NCBI GenBank assembly: GCA_905233385.1
Contig: CAJOEH010000012.1
Span: 1 to 64,000 of the forward strand
Reading direction: 5' to 3'
Origin: an uncultured Oscillospiraceae bacterium
GTDB lineage: Bacteria; Bacillota; Clostridia; Oscillospirales; Oscillospiraceae
DNA length: 64,000 bases
The position numbers were made by a program, and so were the translations under genes. The notes under the pieces were generated by a model, which did not search any database, was not told where the DNA came from, and saw only the letters and a program-made list of their open reading frames with translations. Positions within the stretch are counted from its first letter, which is position 1, and each line of letters begins with the position of its first letter. Below are positions 61,253 through 64,000 of this stretch, piece after piece.

Positions 61253-63856
61253 ATGAAGCTGATGATATTGGATGGCAACAGCGTCATCAATCGCGCTTTT
61301 TACGGCGTTCGCCCGCTGACGACGCGGGACGGGCTCTATACGAACGCGATCTTCGGCTTCCTGAATATTTTGCAGCGGGTGACGGCGGAGGAAAAGCCGG
61401 ACGCCCTCTGCGTCGCCTTCGATCTGCACGGCCCGACCTTCCGCCACCTGCAGTACGAGGGCTATAAGGCGACCCGCCACGGCATGCCGGACGAGCTCGC
61501 GATGCAGATGCCGGTGATGAAGGACGTCCTTTCCGCCATGAACATTCCGATCTACGAATGTCAGGGCTGGGAGGCGGACGACGTGATCGGCACGGTCGCG
61601 GAAACGTGCGCGAACAAGGGCTGGGACTGCGTCATCCTGACAGGCGACCGCGACAGCCTGCAGCTCGTCAGCGACAGCGTGACGGTCAAGCTCGTGCGCA
61701 CGCAGGCCGGCAGGACCGAGACGACGAACTATACGCCGGCGGTCTTCCGCGCGGAATACGGCCTGGAGCCGCTGCGCCTGATCGATCTGAAAGCGCTGAT
61801 GGGCGACAGCTCGGACAACATCCCGGGCGTCGCGGGCGTCGGCCCGAAGACCGCGAGCGAGCTGCTGCAGAAATATGGCACGCTGGACGGCGTGTATGAA
61901 CATCTCACGCCCGAGAATATGAAGGGCAAGCTCTTTGAAAAGCTGCAGAACGGCAAGGAATCGGCGTATCTGTCCTATGACCTCGCGACGATCCGCAAAA
62001 ACGCGCCGATCGACTTCGCGCCGGAGAACAACCCCGTGCGCGCGCCGAAACGGCGGGAACTGTACGATCTGTTCCTGCGGCTGGAATTCCAGAAGCTGAT
62101 CGACCGCTACGGCCTGCGTTCCGCGGCGTTCGAGCAGCCGGAGGAAGAAAAAGAAGAATTTGTCAGCGAAGTGACGGTGACCGTTCCGGGCACGGCGGAA
62201 GAAGCGGAAGTCTGCCTTGCCGCGTTTGAGAAAAGCGAAACCGTCGCCCTTGCCGTCAACGCCGATCTGTCTCTGATCGCGGCGGACGGCGGCGATACGG
62301 CCGCGGTGTTCGAGCGCGAAACGCTGGGCGAGGCGTATCAAACGGTTTTGGAGCGTATCTTCTCAGGGAACCTGCGTTTGGTCGTCCACGGCGCGAAAAA
62401 ACTGCTCCACAGCCTGCTGGACGTGGGCATTGACGCGAAAGGGGTCGTTTTCGACACGGAAGTCGCAGCGTATCTGCTCGACGCGACCCGCGGCAGCTAC
62501 GATCTTCGCGGCGTGTTCGCGCAGTATCTGCACGCCATGCTTTCCGATACGGAAGACGCGCATGCCGCCCTGCTCAGCGAAGCGTCCGCGGCAGCCGCGC
62601 TCTATCCGCGTCTTCTGGACGCGCTGCGTGATCAGAACTGCGAAAAGCTGTATTTCGACGTGGAACTGCCGTTGTGCCGCGTACTTGCGGAAATGGAACA
62701 CGACGGCGTGCTTGTTGATAAAGAGGCGCTGGCCGCCTTCGGCGCGATGCTCGCGGAGCGGATCGACGCCTGCGAAAAGCTGATCTTTGCGTATGCGGAA
62801 GGAGAGTTCAACATTAATTCCACGCGTCAGCTCGGCGAGCTGCTGTTTGAAAAGCTGCACCTGCCGGTCATTAAAAAGACGAAGAGCGGCTATTCGACCA
62901 ACGCGGACGTATTAGAGGAATTGAAGGACAAGCATCCAGTCGTGCAGGCGGTCATGGATTACCGCATGCTGACGAAGCTGAAATCGACCTACGCGGACGG
63001 CCTGCAAAAGGAAATCGCCGCGGACGGCAGGATCCACACGACCTTCCAGAATACAGTGACGGCGACCGGCAGGCTCTCCTCGACGGAGCCGAACCTGCAG
63101 AATATCCCGGTGCGGACGGAGCTCGGCAGCGAGATCCGCAAGATGTTCGTGCCGCGCGAGGGCTGGGTCTTCGTCGACGCGGACTATTCGCAGATCGAGC
63201 TGCGCGTGCTCGCGCATATCGCGGACGATAAGCAGATGCAGGCGGCCTTCCGCAGCGGGGAGGACTTCCACAGCGTCACCGCCTCGCAGGTCTTCAACGT
63301 GCCGCTTTCCGAGGTCACGCCGCTGATGCGCCGCCACGCCAAGGCGGTCAACTTCGGCATCGTCTACGGCATTTCGGAGTTCTCGCTCGCGCAGGACATC
63401 GGCGTCAGCCGTGCCGAGGCGAAGCAGTATATCGAGAACTATCTGACGAAGTATTCCGGCGTGCGAGCCTATATGAAGAACATCGTAGAGACCGCGCGTT
63501 CGCAGGGCTGTGTGGAGACCCTGTACCACCGCCGCCGCATGATCCCGGAGATCAAAAACAGCAATTTCAACATCCGCAGCGGCGCGGAGCGCATCGCGCT
63601 CAACACCCCGGTGCAGGGGACGGCGGCGGACATCATCAAGCTCGCCATGGTGCGCGTCTTCGACGCGCTGAACGAGCAGGCTTTGCAGGCAAGGCTGATC
63701 TTGCAGGTCCACGACGAGCTGATCGTTGAATGCCCCGCCTTCGAGGCCCTGCGCGTGACGGACATCGTCACAACTGCGATGGAGCAGGCGGTCAAGCTTT
63801 CCGTGCCGCTGATCGCCGAGGCAAAAACGGGAGAAAGCTGGTACGACGCGAAATGA
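61253..63856 (+). CDS. polA: DNA polymerase I
   Basis: The 867-residue repair and gap-filling polymerase has a 5'-3' exonuclease domain first (LILDGNSVINRAFYG, GWEADDVIGT, LTGDRDSLQLV, GDSSDNIPGVAGVGPKTA), a middle 3'-5' exonuclease fold (~310-450) in which the catalytic DxE is absent (ALAVNADLSLIA at that position), and the A-family polymerase: TATGRLSSTEPNLQNIP, DADYSQIELRVLAH, the O-helix RRHAKAVNFGIVYG and QVHDELIVE. Loss of proofreading is common in Firmicutes. The ATG at 61253 has ggaggaa upstream. Confidence 0.96.
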   Translation: MKLMILDGNSVINRAFYGVRPLTTRDGLYTNAIFGFLNILQRVTAEEKPDALCVAFDLHGPTFRHLQYEGYKATRHGMPDELAMQMPVMKDVLSAMNIPIYECQGWEADDVIGTVAETCANKGWDCVILTGDRDSLQLVSDSVTVKLVRTQAGRTETTNYTPAVFRAEYGLEPLRLIDLKALMGDSSDNIPGVAGVGPKTASELLQKYGTLDGVYEHLTPENMKGKLFEKLQNGKESAYLSYDLATIRKNAPIDFAPENNPVRAPKRRELYDLFLRLEFQKLIDRYGLRSAAFEQPEEEKEEFVSEVTVTVPGTAEEAEVCLAAFEKSETVALAVNADLSLIAADGGDTAAVFERETLGEAYQTVLERIFSGNLRLVVHGAKKLLHSLLDVGIDAKGVVFDTEVAAYLLDATRGSYDLRGVFAQYLHAMLSDTEDAHAALLSEASAAAALYPRLLDALRDQNCEKLYFDVELPLCRVLAEMEHDGVLVDKEALAAFGAMLAERIDACEKLIFAYAEGEFNINSTRQLGELLFEKLHLPVIKKTKSGYSTNADVLEELKDKHPVVQAVMDYRMLTKLKSTYADGLQKEIAADGRIHTTFQNTVTATGRLSSTEPNLQNIPVRTELGSEIRKMFVPREGWVFVDADYSQIELRVLAHIADDKQMQAAFRSGEDFHSVTASQVFNVPLSEVTPLMRRHAKAVNFGIVYGISEFSLAQDIGVSRAEAKQYIENYLTKYSGVRAYMKNIVETARSQGCVETLYHRRRMIPEIKNSNFNIRSGAERIALNTPVQGTAADIIKLAMVRVFDALNEQALQARLILQVHDELIVECPAFEALRVTDIVTTAMEQAVKLSVPLIAEAKTGESWYDAK

Positions 63857-64000
63857 TCGTTCCGATGAGAGAGGACCACGTCGCGCAGGTCGCCGCGCTG
63901 GAGCAGATCTGCTTTTCCGACCCGTGGAGCGAAGCGTCGATCTTGGGAGAGCTGCATAACCCGCTGAGCATGTGGTTCGTCTGTGAAAATGACGGCGTCG
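63853..64000 (+). CDS. rimI: Ribosomal protein alanine N-acetyltransferase RimI (partial, 3' cut by window end)
   Basis: Only the first 49 residues are visible: MIVPMREDHVAQVAALEQIC, then FSDPWSEASILGELHN, the standard opening of RimI-type GNAT enzymes that acetylate ribosomal protein S18. The ATG overlaps the polA stop (ATGA). RimI usually travels with tsaB/tsaD genes; those would lie beyond the window. Confidence 0.8.
   Translation, partial: MIVPMREDHVAQVAALEQICFSDPWSEASILGELHNPLSMWFVCENDGV

Overview
The window looks like a chromosomal segment of a spore-forming, GC-rich member of the Clostridia, most likely the Ruminococcaceae/Oscillospiraceae group. This rests on spoIIE, whiA, remA, a SPOCS-LysM spore protein, cdaA-cdaR, prkC-prpC, hprK, a Cys T-box, clean Shine-Dalgarno sites with frequent TTG/GTG starts, and intergenic palindromic repeats of a type I associate with this group. 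I cannot name a species. Almost everything is housekeeping; the accessory material sits mainly in the first 2.4 kb and in the intergenic repeats.

Layout. 1-770: the 3' end of a 23S rRNA, not followed by 5S but by a duplicated tRNA-Lys 5' fragment carrying hairpins, an intact tRNA-Lys(CTT) and a tRNA-Glu(CTC). 770-2361: a decayed prophage scar beside tRNA-Glu: the C-terminal part of a minor capsid protein fused to a PBECR-type nuclease domain, a promoter-RNA-terminator unit, and a truncated GP20 scaffold gene. 2393-6344: metF, a stand-alone MetH reactivation domain and a MetH without that domain. 6370-6545: a 5S rRNA with its own consensus promoter, 6.2 kb from the 23S. 6550-9930: a CYTH phosphatase divergent from spoIIE, flanked by repeats. 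9929-12456 (minus): ychF, L-serine dehydratase and a 50-residue protein, divergent from proS. 14359-15719: DUF3343 and a cysteine desulfurase-like enzyme behind a hairpin that buries the start codon. 15803-19741: cdaA, cdaR, an RseC-like protein, DUF5685 and a J-domain protein. 19761-31639: a long tightly packed run yicC-remA-gmk-rpoZ-priA-def-fmt-rsmB-rlmN-prpC-prkC-rsgA. 31689-33721: a 49-residue membrane peptide whose ribosome site lies in a terminator hairpin, a SPOCS-LysM protein and a small lipoprotein. 33867-36933: pepF, a small unknown protein and an RluA-type pseudouridine synthase. 37080-41429: yceD-rpmF, der-plsY-gpsA-gtrA. 41696-48770: rpmB, hprK, a 5'-truncated murB, a RapZ C-terminal domain protein, whiA and dnaE. 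48858-57815: FG-GAP lipoprotein, a two-component system, DUF1385, prmC, recA, recX, rimO and pgsA. 57819-64000: a cysteine T-box, a transglutaminase-like lipoprotein, cysE, cysS, polA and the start of rimI.

How the genes work together: one-carbon and sulfur metabolism (metF-metH; cysE-cysS under tRNA-Cys control; cysteine desulfurase), translation start and rRNA maturation (def-fmt-rsmB-rlmN-rsgA), cell-wall and growth signalling (c-di-AMP, PASTA kinase and phosphatase, hprK), sporulation (spoIIE, whiA, SPOCS protein) and DNA replication and repair (dnaE, priA, recA, recX, polA). I see no intact mobile element, CRISPR array or defence island. The points most worth following up are the Cys T-box driving a surface protein, the prophage-scar nuclease and RNA, the tRNA-Lys duplication, two start-site RNA hairpins, the truncated murB/RapZ neighbourhood, and the repeat families.
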